From contig JADILW010000087.1 in assembly GCA_017695095.1 (NCBI GenBank), forward strand, positions 1-54,711: a stretch of DNA of 54,711 nucleotides, written 5' to 3'. The position numbers and the translations under genes are program-made. Of the stretch, positions 1 through 7,295 are shown piece by piece (the first letter of the stretch is position 1; each line of letters begins with the position of its first letter). This DNA comes from Candidatus Cryptobacteroides avistercoris (lineage in GTDB: Bacteria > Bacteroidota > Bacteroidia > Bacteroidales > UBA932). The notes beneath the pieces are model-generated. The model saw only the letters and a list, made by a program, of their open reading frames with translations, was not told where the DNA came from and searched no databases.

Positions 1-551
1 ATTATGGAGGAGAGGCTGTCGACGCTCGTGCCCGAATAGTCTACGTCCTCGGGCTTCATGCCACCCGGATGCTTCTCGGAGAAGATCTGCTCCTTCGAGT
101 TGTAGACGGCGTCGAATCCGTCGCGCGCGGCGAGGAGTTCGCCGCTCATTATGTCGATTGCGCCGAGCAGGGCGGGCATGTGCTCGAAGTCCATGTTGTC
201 GAAGATGGCCTTCTCGGTGTAGAGCAGGCGGGACTCCGAATGGTTCACGAGGTTCTCGGTGTCGGGAGCGGTGAATCCGGGGAAGATCTGAACGGATACG
301 AATCCGCCCGCCTGATTCGAGAAGAATATCTTGGCCCAGTTGGCGCAGCTCTTCGAATTGATGGCAATCTTGTCGCCGGGCTTGATTCCCGCCGCCTTCC
401 ACATCAGGATGTTGGTCTCTATCTCTTTGGCGAACTCACCGTAGGTGGTGGTGGATTTCCTGAAATCGCTGACTGCGGGCTGGTCCCAGCACTGCTTCAC
501 GCTGTCCTGGAACCTGAGCAGGAAGTTGTCTTTTTCTGTAAGGATGTGCAT
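1..551 (-). CDS. AMP-binding acyl-CoA ligase, N-terminal part (cut by window edge)
   Basis: The reverse strand from an ATG at 549-551 reads open to the window start (183 codons). It aligns without gaps, at roughly 60% identity by eye, with the first 183 residues of the ligase just upstream (585-2243), including the segments around WAKIF, SVQIFPGF and VNHSES. It is therefore the N-terminal domain of an adenylate-forming long-chain fatty acid (or related carboxylate) CoA ligase. The ATP P-loop and everything after it lie outside the window. The gap to the upstream ligase is 33 bp on the same strand, so the two are probably co-transcribed. Substrate unknown. The start matches the paralogue's start. 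Confidence 0.85.
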   Translation of the reverse strand, partial: MHILTEKDNFLLRFQDSVKQCWDQPAVSDFRKSTTTYGEFAKEIETNILMWKAAGIKPGDKIAINSKSCANWAKIFFSNQAGGFVSVQIFPGFTAPDTENLVNHSESRLLYTEKAIFDNMDFEHMPALLGAIDIMSGELLAARDGFDAVYNSKEQIFSEKHPGGMKPEDVDYSGTSVDSLSSI

Positions 552-584
552 CTTGGAAATGTTTGGTTACACTACTGTTGTTGT

Positions 585-2243
585 CTACGCATACATGAAC
601 CTTCTGATGCTGCCTTTGGGGGTCTTCACGAAGGGTTCGAAGCGGATTTCATAGCCGCTCACATGTGAGTATGCGGGTATCTTCTTGTTGAGCGCCTCGA
701 TGTTGGCGTCCATTATGCTCTTGAGGCCGGCGGCATCCATGTCGCCGAACTGGTTCTGGTCGGGAACTATCAGCGCCACGAGCCTGTCGTTGCGGTTCAC
801 GATCAGAGATTCGGCCACTCCGGGCAGGGCGTTGAGCACGACTTCGATCTCCTCGGGGTAGATGTTCTGGCCGTTGGGGGTCAGGATCATGCTCTTGCTG
901 CGCCCCACGATGAACACGCTGTGGTCCTTGTCCATGGTGGCGAGGTCGCCGGTACGGAACCATCCGTCGTCGGTGAACACGGCTCTGGTGGCCTCCTCGT
1001 TCTTGTAGTATCCGGCGAAGAGCACGTGGCCCTTGATGAGGATTTCGCCGGGGATGTTCTCCGGGTCGGGGGAGTCTATCCTGAGATCGACGCACTCGTC
1101 GACATATTCTCCGCATTCCTTGAGCTTGTATTTGCCCTTGTGACCAAGGCAGATGGTCGGAGCGGCCTCGGTCATGCCGTAGCCGGTCACGAAGGGCAGG
1201 TTGAGCTGTTCCACGAAGAGCTTCTCGAACTGTTCGGGAATCGCGGCGCCGCCGGTCACGAACAGGCCGACATTTCCGCCGAGGGCTTCCATGAAGATGA
1301 TGGAGAGGGCCTTGCAGAAGTCGGGGTTGTTCTTGTAGTCGGCGAGCTTGGCGGCTCCGGTCTTGCTGTGGATGAACTCGCCTATCGACTCTTCCATGAG
1401 CTTGGTGAGAATCAGTGGCACGGCGAAGAACACGTAGGGCTTGAACTCGGCAAGCGCGGGCTTGAGATACGCGGGCACCGGAGGCAGGCAGAGCACCACG
1501 AGGTGCATTCCGAAGCAGAGCGGCGCGAGCATGTCGTAGACCATGCCGAAGATGTGGGCGAAAGGCAGCACGCTCACGTAGTTGTCTTCTCTGCGATAGG
1601 GGAAATGCTTGGGTATAAGGTAGATGTTTGCAGTGAAGTTTCTGTTGGTCAGCATCACGCCCTTGGGGTTTCCGGTGGAGCCGGAGGTGTACATGATGGC
1701 GGCGAGGCTGTCGAGAGGGCGGTCGGGATAATGGATGTCCTCGGGTTTCAGGGCGTCGGGGTGAGCCTCGCTGAAAAGTTTCGCGCGGTTAGCGTAGGCT
1801 TCCGCGAAGTTGCCTCGCGACGCGAGGAGCTCTCCGGACTTTATGTCGATCACACCTATTACTTCAGGAATGTCTTCGAAGCTGATGTGCTCGAATATGG
1901 CCTTTTCGGTGTAGAGGACCCTGGTCTCGGAATGGTTGACCATGTTCGCGGTGTCGGCGGGGGTGAAGCCCGGGAATATCTGGACCGACACGAACTCGCC
2001 CACCTGGGATGAAAGGAAGATCTTGGCCCAGTTGGAACTGCTCTTGGCGTTGATGGCGATGCGGTCGTCTTTCTTGAGTCCCGCGGCTTTCCAGAACAGC
2101 ACGTTGGTCTCGATTTCCGCGGCGAGTTCGCCGTAGGTGATGCTTGAAGTACGGAAGTCGTCGAGCGCCGCCTTGTTCCAGCACTCTTTCACGCTGTTCT
2201 CGAAAGTGAGAATGAAATTATCTTTCTGTGTGAGATTGTCCAT
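585..2243 (-). CDS. AMP-binding long-chain acyl-CoA ligase
   Basis: A 552-residue adenylate-forming enzyme expected to activate a carboxylic acid, probably a fatty acid, to acyl-AMP and then acyl-CoA. Visible family motifs, in order: the P-loop YTSGSTGNPKG (about residue 189), the TGYGMTEAAP motif, GWFRTGDLA, and the C-terminal catalytic lysine region KTPKGSIRR. Length and motif order are normal for a complete enzyme. It is the first gene of a two-gene leftward unit with a paralogue (1-551), most simply a tandem duplication. A TAATTTTG promoter box lies 27 bp upstream, and two 11-bp direct repeats lie further up (2314-2345). The substrate cannot be read from the sequence. Confidence 0.93.
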   Translation of the reverse strand: MDNLTQKDNFILTFENSVKECWNKAALDDFRTSSITYGELAAEIETNVLFWKAAGLKKDDRIAINAKSSSNWAKIFLSSQVGEFVSVQIFPGFTPADTANMVNHSETRVLYTEKAIFEHISFEDIPEVIGVIDIKSGELLASRGNFAEAYANRAKLFSEAHPDALKPEDIHYPDRPLDSLAAIMYTSGSTGNPKGVMLTNRNFTANIYLIPKHFPYRREDNYVSVLPFAHIFGMVYDMLAPLCFGMHLVVLCLPPVPAYLKPALAEFKPYVFFAVPLILTKLMEESIGEFIHSKTGAAKLADYKNNPDFCKALSIIFMEALGGNVGLFVTGGAAIPEQFEKLFVEQLNLPFVTGYGMTEAAPTICLGHKGKYKLKECGEYVDECVDLRIDSPDPENIPGEILIKGHVLFAGYYKNEEATRAVFTDDGWFRTGDLATMDKDHSVFIVGRSKSMILTPNGQNIYPEEIEVVLNALPGVAESLIVNRNDRLVALIVPDQNQFGDMDAAGLKSIMDANIEALNKKIPAYSHVSGYEIRFEPFVKTPKGSIRRFMYA

Positions 2244-2269
2244 TGTGTTTCAGTTTCTGATGTGCGTGG

Positions 2270-2277
2270 CAAAATTA
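2270..2277 (-). promoter_or_regulatory. -7 promoter box for the acyl-CoA ligase unit
   Basis: Reverse-strand TAATTTTG matches the Bacteroidota TAnnTTTG box. It is 27 bp upstream of the ATG at 2243. No clear TTTG -33 element is seen at the right spacing, which would fit a promoter helped by an activator at 2314-2345. Confidence 0.55.
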
Positions 2278-2313
2278 CTTCCAAAATTCTTTTTTACGAA
2301 ATCGGAAACCTGA

Positions 2314-2345
2314 ATTTGTGGCAAGACCCCCTCTATTTGTGGCAA
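2314..2345. repeat. Two 11-bp direct repeats, 21-bp period
   Basis: ATTTGTGGCAA occurs at 2314-2324 and again at 2335-2345. The 21-bp period is two helical turns, as expected for two protomers of a regulator on one DNA face. The site lies just upstream of the promoter box of the ligase unit and just beyond the stop of the tRNA methyltransferase gene. Role inferred only. Confidence 0.5.
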
Positions 2346-2350
2346 ACCGG

Positions 2351-3064
2351 TCATTTTTGGGACGAATCCAGATAGAACCCCCTGGTCAGCAGACTATATT
2401 CCGGACTGCGCCCGCCGTCTTTCATCAGAGTTATAAACTCTTGAGAGGCAGCTCTGTCGTGGCGGCTGAACTCGAGGATGACACGTTTGGGCGGTTTGGT
2501 CTCCACGGTTCTGACCATAATGGTGCGGAAGGGATGAAAACCGAACGACGCGGCGGTTCTCAGGGACGAAATCCTGGCGTCTGACGGAAGTATCAGGGAG
2601 AGCCTGCCGCCGTCCGTGAGCCAGCTGGAGGCGAAGTCGAAGATGTGGGCGAGAGTGAGGCGGGAGCTGTGCCGCGCGGTCGAAATTCTCTCGTCCGGAT
2701 TGCGCAGGGAGTTGTCGTAGTAGGGCGGATTCGAGAAGATAAGGTCGAACTTCTCCCCGGGCTCGTAGTCCGCCAGCGCGCAATGCCGGGCGCTCAGCCT
2801 GCCGGACCACGGGGAGTTTCTGAAGTTGATGCCGGCTTCTTCCGCCGACGGCCCGTCGATGTCTATGGCTTCGATTTCCAGCTGCGGAGCGCGCTGGGCG
2901 GCCATCAGGGCGATGACCCCGGTTCCGGTGCCTATGTCGAGGGCGCGTCTGTCCGAAGGGAGCAGGGTCATCGCCGCCCCGAGCAGCACGGCGTCGGTTC
3001 CGACCTTCAGCGCCGCCCTGTCGTTGCGTATCGAGAACTGCTTGAATCTAAATGAATCTGCCAT
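2351..3064 (-). CDS. tRNA1(Val) (adenine-37 N6)-methyltransferase, TrmN6/YfiC type
   Basis: A 237-residue class I SAM-dependent methyltransferase. The SAM-binding loop reads [13 protein letters not shown] (about residues 42-54) and the catalytic adenine-N6 motif is NPPYYDNS. The NPPY motif, the small size and the N-terminal DAVLLGA segment fit the TrmN6 group, which methylates A37 of tRNA1(Val). The gene starts inside the 3' end of the ABC ATPase gene (17-bp overlap), so the two are translationally coupled in one operon although their functions look unrelated. The specific tRNA target is inferred from family resemblance. Confidence 0.82.
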   Translation of the reverse strand: MADSFRFKQFSIRNDRAALKVGTDAVLLGAAMTLLPSDRRALDIGTGTGVIALMAAQRAPQLEIEAIDIDGPSAEEAGINFRNSPWSGRLSARHCALADYEPGEKFDLIFSNPPYYDNSLRNPDERISTARHSSRLTLAHIFDFASSWLTDGGRLSLILPSDARISSLRTAASFGFHPFRTIMVRTVETKPPKRVILEFSRHDRAASQEFITLMKDGGRSPEYSLLTRGFYLDSSQK

Positions 3065-3701
3065 CCTTCATCGTGAGGCTGCGGTCGCAGAGTCCGGCGA
3101 GAGCGGGGTCGTGGGTAACGATGACTATGGTCTGCCCCGTGGCGTCCCTGAGGTCGAAGAACAGCTTGTGGATCTCCTGCCTGGTCACGGAGTCCAGGTT
3201 GCCGGTGGGTTCGTCGGCGAATAGCACCGCCGGCCTGTTGATGATCGCCCTGGCTATCGCGACGCGCTGCAGCTCCCCGCCGGAGAGTTCGGAGGGCTTG
3301 TGGCCGGCTCTGGCGGAGACTCCCACCCGCTCCAGCAGGGCCGCGGCGTCTTTCTGCGCCTCCTGCCGCCTTCTGCCGGCTATCAGCGCGGGAATCATCA
3401 CGTTTTCGAGGGCCGTGAACTCCGGAAGCAGGTGGTGCGCCTGGAACACGAAGCCTATGCGCCTGCCGCGGAAGGCGGAGAGCGCGTCGCCGCTGAGCCT
3501 GAGCACGTCCTGCCCGTCGATGAGCAGGGAGCCCGAGTCGGGGGTGGAGAGGGTGCCGAGTATCTGCAGCAGGGTGGACTTGCCGGCGCCGGAGGCCCCG
3601 ACAATCGCCACGGTCTCCTTCTCCGCGGCGCAGAAGTCTATGCCCTTGAGCACTTCCAGGGAGCCGAAGCTCTTGTGAATTCCGTGTGCTTCGATGATCA
3701 T
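3048..3701 (-). CDS. ABC transporter ATP-binding protein, LolD/MacB-like
   Basis: A 217-residue stand-alone nucleotide-binding subunit. Seen in order: Walker [11 protein letters not shown]-loop FVFQAHH, signature [14 protein letters not shown], Walker [14 protein letters not shown] and the H-loop VTHDPAL. The short sequence and the [19 protein letters not shown] wording are typical of the LolD/FtsE/MacB class, which serves lipoprotein release or MacB-like permeases. No permease gene is adjacent, so its partner must be encoded elsewhere. A TATCTTTG box ends only 5 bp before the ATG, predicting an essentially leaderless message. Confidence 0.9.
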   Translation of the reverse strand: MIIEAHGIHKSFGSLEVLKGIDFCAAEKETVAIVGASGAGKSTLLQILGTLSTPDSGSLLIDGQDVLRLSGDALSAFRGRRIGFVFQAHHLLPEFTALENVMIPALIAGRRRQEAQKDAAALLERVGVSARAGHKPSELSGGELQRVAIARAIINRPAVLFADEPTGNLDSVTRQEIHKLFFDLRDATGQTIVIVTHDPALAGLCDRSLTMKDGRFI

Positions 3702-3706
3702 GGGGG

Positions 3707-3736
3707 CAAAGATAGTCAGTTTTGTTTTCTCGCAAA
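3707..3736 (-). promoter_or_regulatory. Promoter for ABC ATPase / trmN6-like unit
   Basis: On the reverse strand a TATCTTTG -7 box covers 3707-3714, and a TTTG covers 3733-3736 with 18 bp between. The box lies 5 bp from the ATG at 3701, so transcription should begin at or within a few bases of the start codon. It overlaps the divergent promoter at 3721-3751. Confidence 0.65.
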
Positions 3737-3751
3737 AGGGGTTTATATTTG
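3721..3751 (+). promoter_or_regulatory. Promoter for the acyltransferase-like membrane protein
   Basis: TTTG at 3721-3724, then 19 bp, then TATATTTG at 3744-3751: an excellent match to the Bacteroidota -33/-7 promoter. It lies about 40 bp upstream of the ATG at 3792. That rules out the much longer N-terminal reading of this frame, which would start inside the divergent ABC gene. Confidence 0.75.
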
Positions 3752-3791
3752 TCCGTCACCCCGACCGAGACCGCTTTTGACAGAATCTGCC

Positions 3792-5777
3792 ATGCCGAGA
3801 TATTCCTGGAATCTCCTCACCGGACTGTACCGGATAGACTTCTTCAACCTGCTGCTTTGCATGGCTGTGGGGCACATGATAGTGGGCAACCCCTTCTTCG
3901 GGGCGACCGTCTATCTTTTCGCCGACATCATCAAGGCCTACTACCTCTGCAACCTCGCAAAGCTGCGCCATGCGGGAGGCGAGCACTACCTGTCCGACCT
4001 CGTGATCGCCGTGATATTCATGATAGGCATCTCCGCGGCGTTCATATACCCTCTGACGATAGGCCTGATAGAGGCCAACTACGTGTCGCTCTTCGCGCTC
4101 TGCATAGTGATGCGCGACTATTTCGGCACGGTTTCGGTCTTCCCCGGCAAGAACCGGCTCGGCGCCAGATACTACCTGAGCGTGGCCTTCATCCATCTGT
4201 GCTTCGACGCCGGTTGCGCCTATCTGCTCTGGAGGTGCACTGAGCCCGAGGTGTTCGCGGTCATGATGGCGATAGTGCTGCTGACGGGCATACGCCGCCT
4301 TTTCTCGCCCGAGACGCGCATCCCTGTGGACTCGCGCTCGATTGAGAACAAGTATGAGATGCTCGCCTCGTACAAGCTCTTTTCCGACATGAACCTCTAC
4401 GCCACGATAGCCGTGAATCTCGGCATCATGGCGTTCTTCTACTATATGCTCGTGCCCCTGCGCCAGCAGTTCGACTACCGGCAGTACATCAGCATGACGG
4501 CCTGGCTGCTGCTCGTGTTCGCGGTGATCTGGGTCGCCGGGCTCGTGATACGCAAGCGCTGGCGCGGAGTGGCCCTGGCCGAGTTCATCGCCGGTGCGCT
4601 CACCTGGCTGTTCGGCATGATCATGATGTTCAACGGCAGGACGATGGCCGCCAGGCTCGCGTGGACCGTGGCCTGGGGCGTAGGAATGGCCTTCATGTTC
4701 TCGTCGGTCAGGAAATTCTACTTCGACTTCGAGGCCGTGGGCCGCATCATGGGAGAGGGCTACGACAGGGAGGAGCTCAGGGTAAGCAACACCATAGTCT
4801 CCACGACGGCGTCCATCGCGTCGTCGGCCATCATGCTGCTGGTCATGTTCCTCTGGATGTTTGTGGTCCCGCTGATTCCCGACACCGGCTTCCCTAGGGT
4901 CTACAACGTGCTGGTGCTGCAGCTTCCGGCGGTTTTCATGCTCGTGGCGGTCGTGATGGCGCTGAAGCAGCCGCTCGACAGGCGCAACCGCGAGAAGCTG
5001 ATGGTGTTCATCAGGGAGCACTCGAAGAACGAGGACACCCGCGACAGCCTGCAGCGCATGTTCGTGCGCAAGTACCGCATGCGCTTCGGCATAAAGATCA
5101 TCTGCACGCTCGCCAAGCCGTTCTTCCGGCTGAAGGTGTCGGGCAGGGAGCATCTGCGCAAGAAGGACTATCCTTCCGTGTTCGTGAGCAACCACAATTT
5201 CATCTACGGACCCATCGCGGCGGTCATCTACCTCCCCACCTATTTCCGGCCGTGGATACACAACGTGATGCTCGAGCCCGAGACGGCGGCGAAGGAGATC
5301 GCACGCCCGTTCGGGGTGGTCATAAAGATATTCGGACGGCGGCTCGGCGGCGCTGTCATCAGGTTCGGGGCGCGGCTGACCTGCTGGGCGCTCAACTCCT
5401 TCAACCCGATTCCGGTGGTGCGCGGCGCTTCCCGTGACGTGATGTCCACCTTCGACCGGAGCATACGGGCGCTCGAGGAGGGCGACAACATCCTGATATT
5501 CCCGGAGAAGCCCAAGCGCATGGTGAACCCCGACGGTGCGGCCGGCGAGGATGTGCTGCGGACTTTCTACACGGGCTTCGCGCATATAGCCAAGATGTAC
5601 TACGACCGCACCGGCAAGGCGCTGCTGTTCTATCCTCTGTATTCCGACATGGGTGAGCGCGCCTTCAGAATAGGCGAGCCGGTGGCGTACGACCCCTCGC
5701 TCGAGCCGCATGAGGGCAAGCGGCGGCTTTCGGAGCAGCTCCAGAAGAGGGTGGCGGAGCTTTCGGAGAAAAGCTGA
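3792..5777 (+). CDS. Polytopic membrane protein with C-terminal PlsC-like acyltransferase domain
   Basis: A 661-residue protein. Residues 1 to about 400 carry many hydrophobic membrane segments. From about residue 445 a lysophosphatidate acyltransferase-like (PlsC) domain follows, with a SNHNFIYG block near residue 467 and an ILIFPEKPKR block near 567 in the place of the usual FPEG motif. In PlsC enzymes the first block is HX4D; here the aspartate position is glycine, so the catalytic pair is incomplete. It may be inactive, use another residue, or act on an unusual acceptor. The start is set by the promoter at 3721-3751. It ends 12 bp from the convergent YqaA-type gene. Role in lipid or envelope modification is inferred. 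Confidence 0.8.
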   Translation: MPRYSWNLLTGLYRIDFFNLLLCMAVGHMIVGNPFFGATVYLFADIIKAYYLCNLAKLRHAGGEHYLSDLVIAVIFMIGISAAFIYPLTIGLIEANYVSLFALCIVMRDYFGTVSVFPGKNRLGARYYLSVAFIHLCFDAGCAYLLWRCTEPEVFAVMMAIVLLTGIRRLFSPETRIPVDSRSIENKYEMLASYKLFSDMNLYATIAVNLGIMAFFYYMLVPLRQQFDYRQYISMTAWLLLVFAVIWVAGLVIRKRWRGVALAEFIAGALTWLFGMIMMFNGRTMAARLAWTVAWGVGMAFMFSSVRKFYFDFEAVGRIMGEGYDREELRVSNTIVSTTASIASSAIMLLVMFLWMFVVPLIPDTGFPRVYNVLVLQLPAVFMLVAVVMALKQPLDRRNREKLMVFIREHSKNEDTRDSLQRMFVRKYRMRFGIKIICTLAKPFFRLKVSGREHLRKKDYPSVFVSNHNFIYGPIAAVIYLPTYFRPWIHNVMLEPETAAKEIARPFGVVIKIFGRRLGGAVIRFGARLTCWALNSFNPIPVVRGASRDVMSTFDRSIRALEEGDNILIFPEKPKRMVNPDGAAGEDVLRTFYTGFAHIAKMYYDRTGKALLFYPLYSDMGERAFRIGEPVAYDPSLEPHEGKRRLSEQLQKRVAELSEKS

Positions 5778-5789
5778 GCTCCCCGACGC

Positions 5790-6227
5790 TTACAGCAGCC
5801 CGAACAGCAGGGTCCAGGCGAGAAAACGAAGGCCTTTTCCGATGAGCAGCAGGACGGAGGTCCAGACTGCCGGGGTCTTGTAGAAGCCGAGGGCGATCAC
5901 GAGCACGTCGCCGATCACCGGCACCCAGGCTATCAGGGAGAGCCATACGCCGTACTTGCTCACGTAGCGTTTCTGCTTCTCGAGCGTCTCCGGCTTGACC
6001 TTGAACCACTTTTCTATCCATTCCCACCTGCCGAGGCGCCCCATGCCGTAGGTGACCAGACTGCCCAGCCAGTTGCCTATGGTCGCGACGACGAAGCAGG
6101 CTGCGGTCTCCCTGGTAGCCGCGAGCACGGCGATGTAGAGCGCATCGGAGCTGAAGGGCACGATGGTGGCGGCGAGGATATTTCCGAGAAACAGGCCCAG
6201 CAGGCCGAGTTCTTCAAGTCCGAACAT
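5790..6227 (-). CDS. YqaA-type (DedA/SNARE-associated superfamily) membrane protein
   Basis: A 145-residue inner-membrane protein with four or five hydrophobic segments. It has the family's N-terminal LGNILAATIVPFSSDALY block and the G(N)W.GS...Y..GR pattern (GNWLGSLVTYGMGRLGR). The family is related to DedA proteins, some of which are implicated in lipid flipping; the exact role of YqaA proteins is not settled. It is transcribed alone, toward the acyltransferase-like gene, from a good promoter at 6247-6277. Length is normal for the family. Confidence 0.82.
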   Translation of the reverse strand: MFGLEELGLLGLFLGNILAATIVPFSSDALYIAVLAATRETAACFVVATIGNWLGSLVTYGMGRLGRWEWIEKWFKVKPETLEKQKRYVSKYGVWLSLIAWVPVIGDVLVIALGFYKTPAVWTSVLLLIGKGLRFLAWTLLFGLL

Positions 6228-6246
6228 GTCTGATTGGGATGCGCTG

Positions 6247-6277
6247 CAAAGTTACCGCATATCCGGCATACTGCAAA
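6247..6277 (-). promoter_or_regulatory. Promoter for the YqaA-type gene
   Basis: Reverse-strand TTTG (6274-6277), 19 bp, then TAACTTTG (6247-6254): near-ideal Bacteroidota promoter. The box is 19 bp from the ATG at 6227. Confidence 0.72.
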
Positions 6278-6300
6278 ATTTGCGTAACTTGCGTGCCGTT

Positions 6301-6792
6301 ATGGAAATCGTGATTGCAATTCTGGCGATTGTGTGCGCCGTGGTGGGAATAATAGGCAGCGTGGCTCCGGCTCTGCCCGGTCCGCCGCTGGCATGGATAG
6401 GTGTGCTTCTGATGTATCTCTGGGGCGGTACGAACGGCGACGGGGAGACCATGTCGCTGACCATCCTGCTGGTGATGCTGGGCGTCACGGTGCTTGTGAC
6501 GGTGCTGGACTATATCGTGCCTGCATGGTTCACCAAGACCACGGGCGGCAGCCGCTATGCGAGTCGCGGCGCGATGGTCGGTCTTTTCCTCGGTATGTTC
6601 ATCCCGCTGCCCGTGGGGATGATAGTGACTTCGTTGGTCTGCTCCTTCCTCGCTGAACTGGTTTTCAGCCAGAAGGATGCGGCAGGTTCTCTGAAATCGG
6701 CCTTAGGCGCCTTCCTCGGCTTCCTCTTCGGCTCCGGCATCAAGCTCATCGCATGCGGGGTGATGCTCTGGTATATAGTCGTGTATATCTGA
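6301..6792 (+). CDS. DUF456 family membrane protein
   Basis: A 163-residue, mostly hydrophobic protein with about five membrane segments. The APALPGPPLAWIGVL block near residue 20 and the GLFLGMFIPLPVGMI and LGAFLGFLFG repeats of glycine-rich helices are typical of DUF456, a family without an assigned function. The ATG at 6301 is preferred over in-frame upstream starts because those would lie in the divergent gene. A poor promoter-like TAACTTG lies just upstream. Conserved in Bacteroidota; function unknown. Confidence 0.8.
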   Translation: MEIVIAILAIVCAVVGIIGSVAPALPGPPLAWIGVLLMYLWGGTNGDGETMSLTILLVMLGVTVLVTVLDYIVPAWFTKTTGGSRYASRGAMVGLFLGMFIPLPVGMIVTSLVCSFLAELVFSQKDAAGSLKSALGAFLGFLFGSGIKLIACGVMLWYIVVYI

Positions 6793-6840
6793 TCGGTGCG
6801 GGCCGGGGCTGGTTTATGTTGCAACAGATTTGTAATCTGC

Positions 6841-6959
6841 CGCAGTACGGAAATCCACTTCGGAGGTTCCGCTGCGCTTCATCGATGCCCATCGCTACGC
6901 TCCGGACATCGTCCGCAGCCGCGGACGGCTAGCCTCCTCAGCGGATATTCCGTACTGCG
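6841..6959. repeat. Conserved-core repeat element, copy 1
   Basis: Left arm 6841-6866 and right arm 6933-6959 are imperfect reverse complements: CGCAGTACGGAA pairs with TTCCGTACTGCG, and GGAGG with CCTCC, with small indels between. Between the arms lies a 66-nt core (6867-6932) that matches the core of copy 2 (51522-51592) at most positions, apart from one 4-nt and one 1-nt indel. The arms of the two copies share only the innermost GGAGG/CCTCC. Function unknown; candidate structured RNA or miniature mobile element. Confidence 0.7.
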
Positions 6960-7055
6960 TGCTGACTTCATCTTGAAGAGTGAGGCCGACTCCGCCGCGG
7001 GCAGGTCTCTGTGTTTCAGCGTGGCTGGCTTTTCTGTCCCGGCGTGAATTGCAAT

Positions 7056-7193
7056 CTGCCGGAAGCATTGTGCCGCAATGTTCTGGCAAAAGAAAATACT
7101 TGGAAGCATTGCGTGAGTATAAAAGGTTGATTGTTAATCTGTTCTGAAAGGATGCCGCTCCCAAATCGGGGTTTTTGCGGCGACTTGGGAGCA
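7056..7193 (-). repeat. 138-bp repeat, copy 1 (inverted relative to copy 2)
   Basis: Reverse complement of 11147-11284 with eight mismatches and no indels (about 94% identity, counted by hand). One end is a hairpin with an 11-bp stem built from GCTCCCAAGTC and its complement, here with one mismatch. The frame that stays open through both copies carries several amino-acid changes from the few base differences, so coding is not supported. Confidence 0.85.
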
Positions 7194-7255
7194 GTAGAGC
7201 CGGCGGCCGAAGCGAAGTGCAGGCCGGGCAACGCGAATGCGTTGTATATGATATA

Positions 7256-7295
7256 TGGCAGTCTTGAAGTTAGGAATCTAACTTCAGGACTGCCA
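7256..7295 (-). terminator. Long inverted repeat overlapping the lepA stop codon
   Basis: Arms of 18 bp with one mismatch and a 4-nt loop (TGGCAGTCTTGAAGTTAG and its complement) span the last codons and stop of lepA. No T-run follows on the lepA strand, so it may act as an RNA 3' end stabiliser or weak terminator instead of a classical intrinsic terminator. Confidence 0.45.

Larger units (their letters stand above)
6793..7269. other. Gene-free repeat-rich spacer
   Basis: No credible gene. It holds a GCAGATTTGTAATCTGC-type palindrome (6825-6839), one copy of the conserved-core repeat (6841-6959), a 16-bp word TGAGGCCGACTCCGCC (6981-6996) that recurs in the hairpin at 40594-40668, and one copy of the 138-bp repeat (7056-7193). 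ORFs drawn across it are translated repeats. Confidence 0.7.

Noticed and set aside
3300..3791. N-terminal extension of the acyltransferase-like protein
   Set aside because: It would run antisense through the ABC ATPase gene and across its own promoter.
3756..5711. Long antisense ORF (about 650 codons) opposite the acyltransferase-like gene
   Set aside because: Composition is His/Arg/Glu/Val-rich without domains; it mirrors the codon bias of the real gene, which has membrane segments and a PlsC-like domain.
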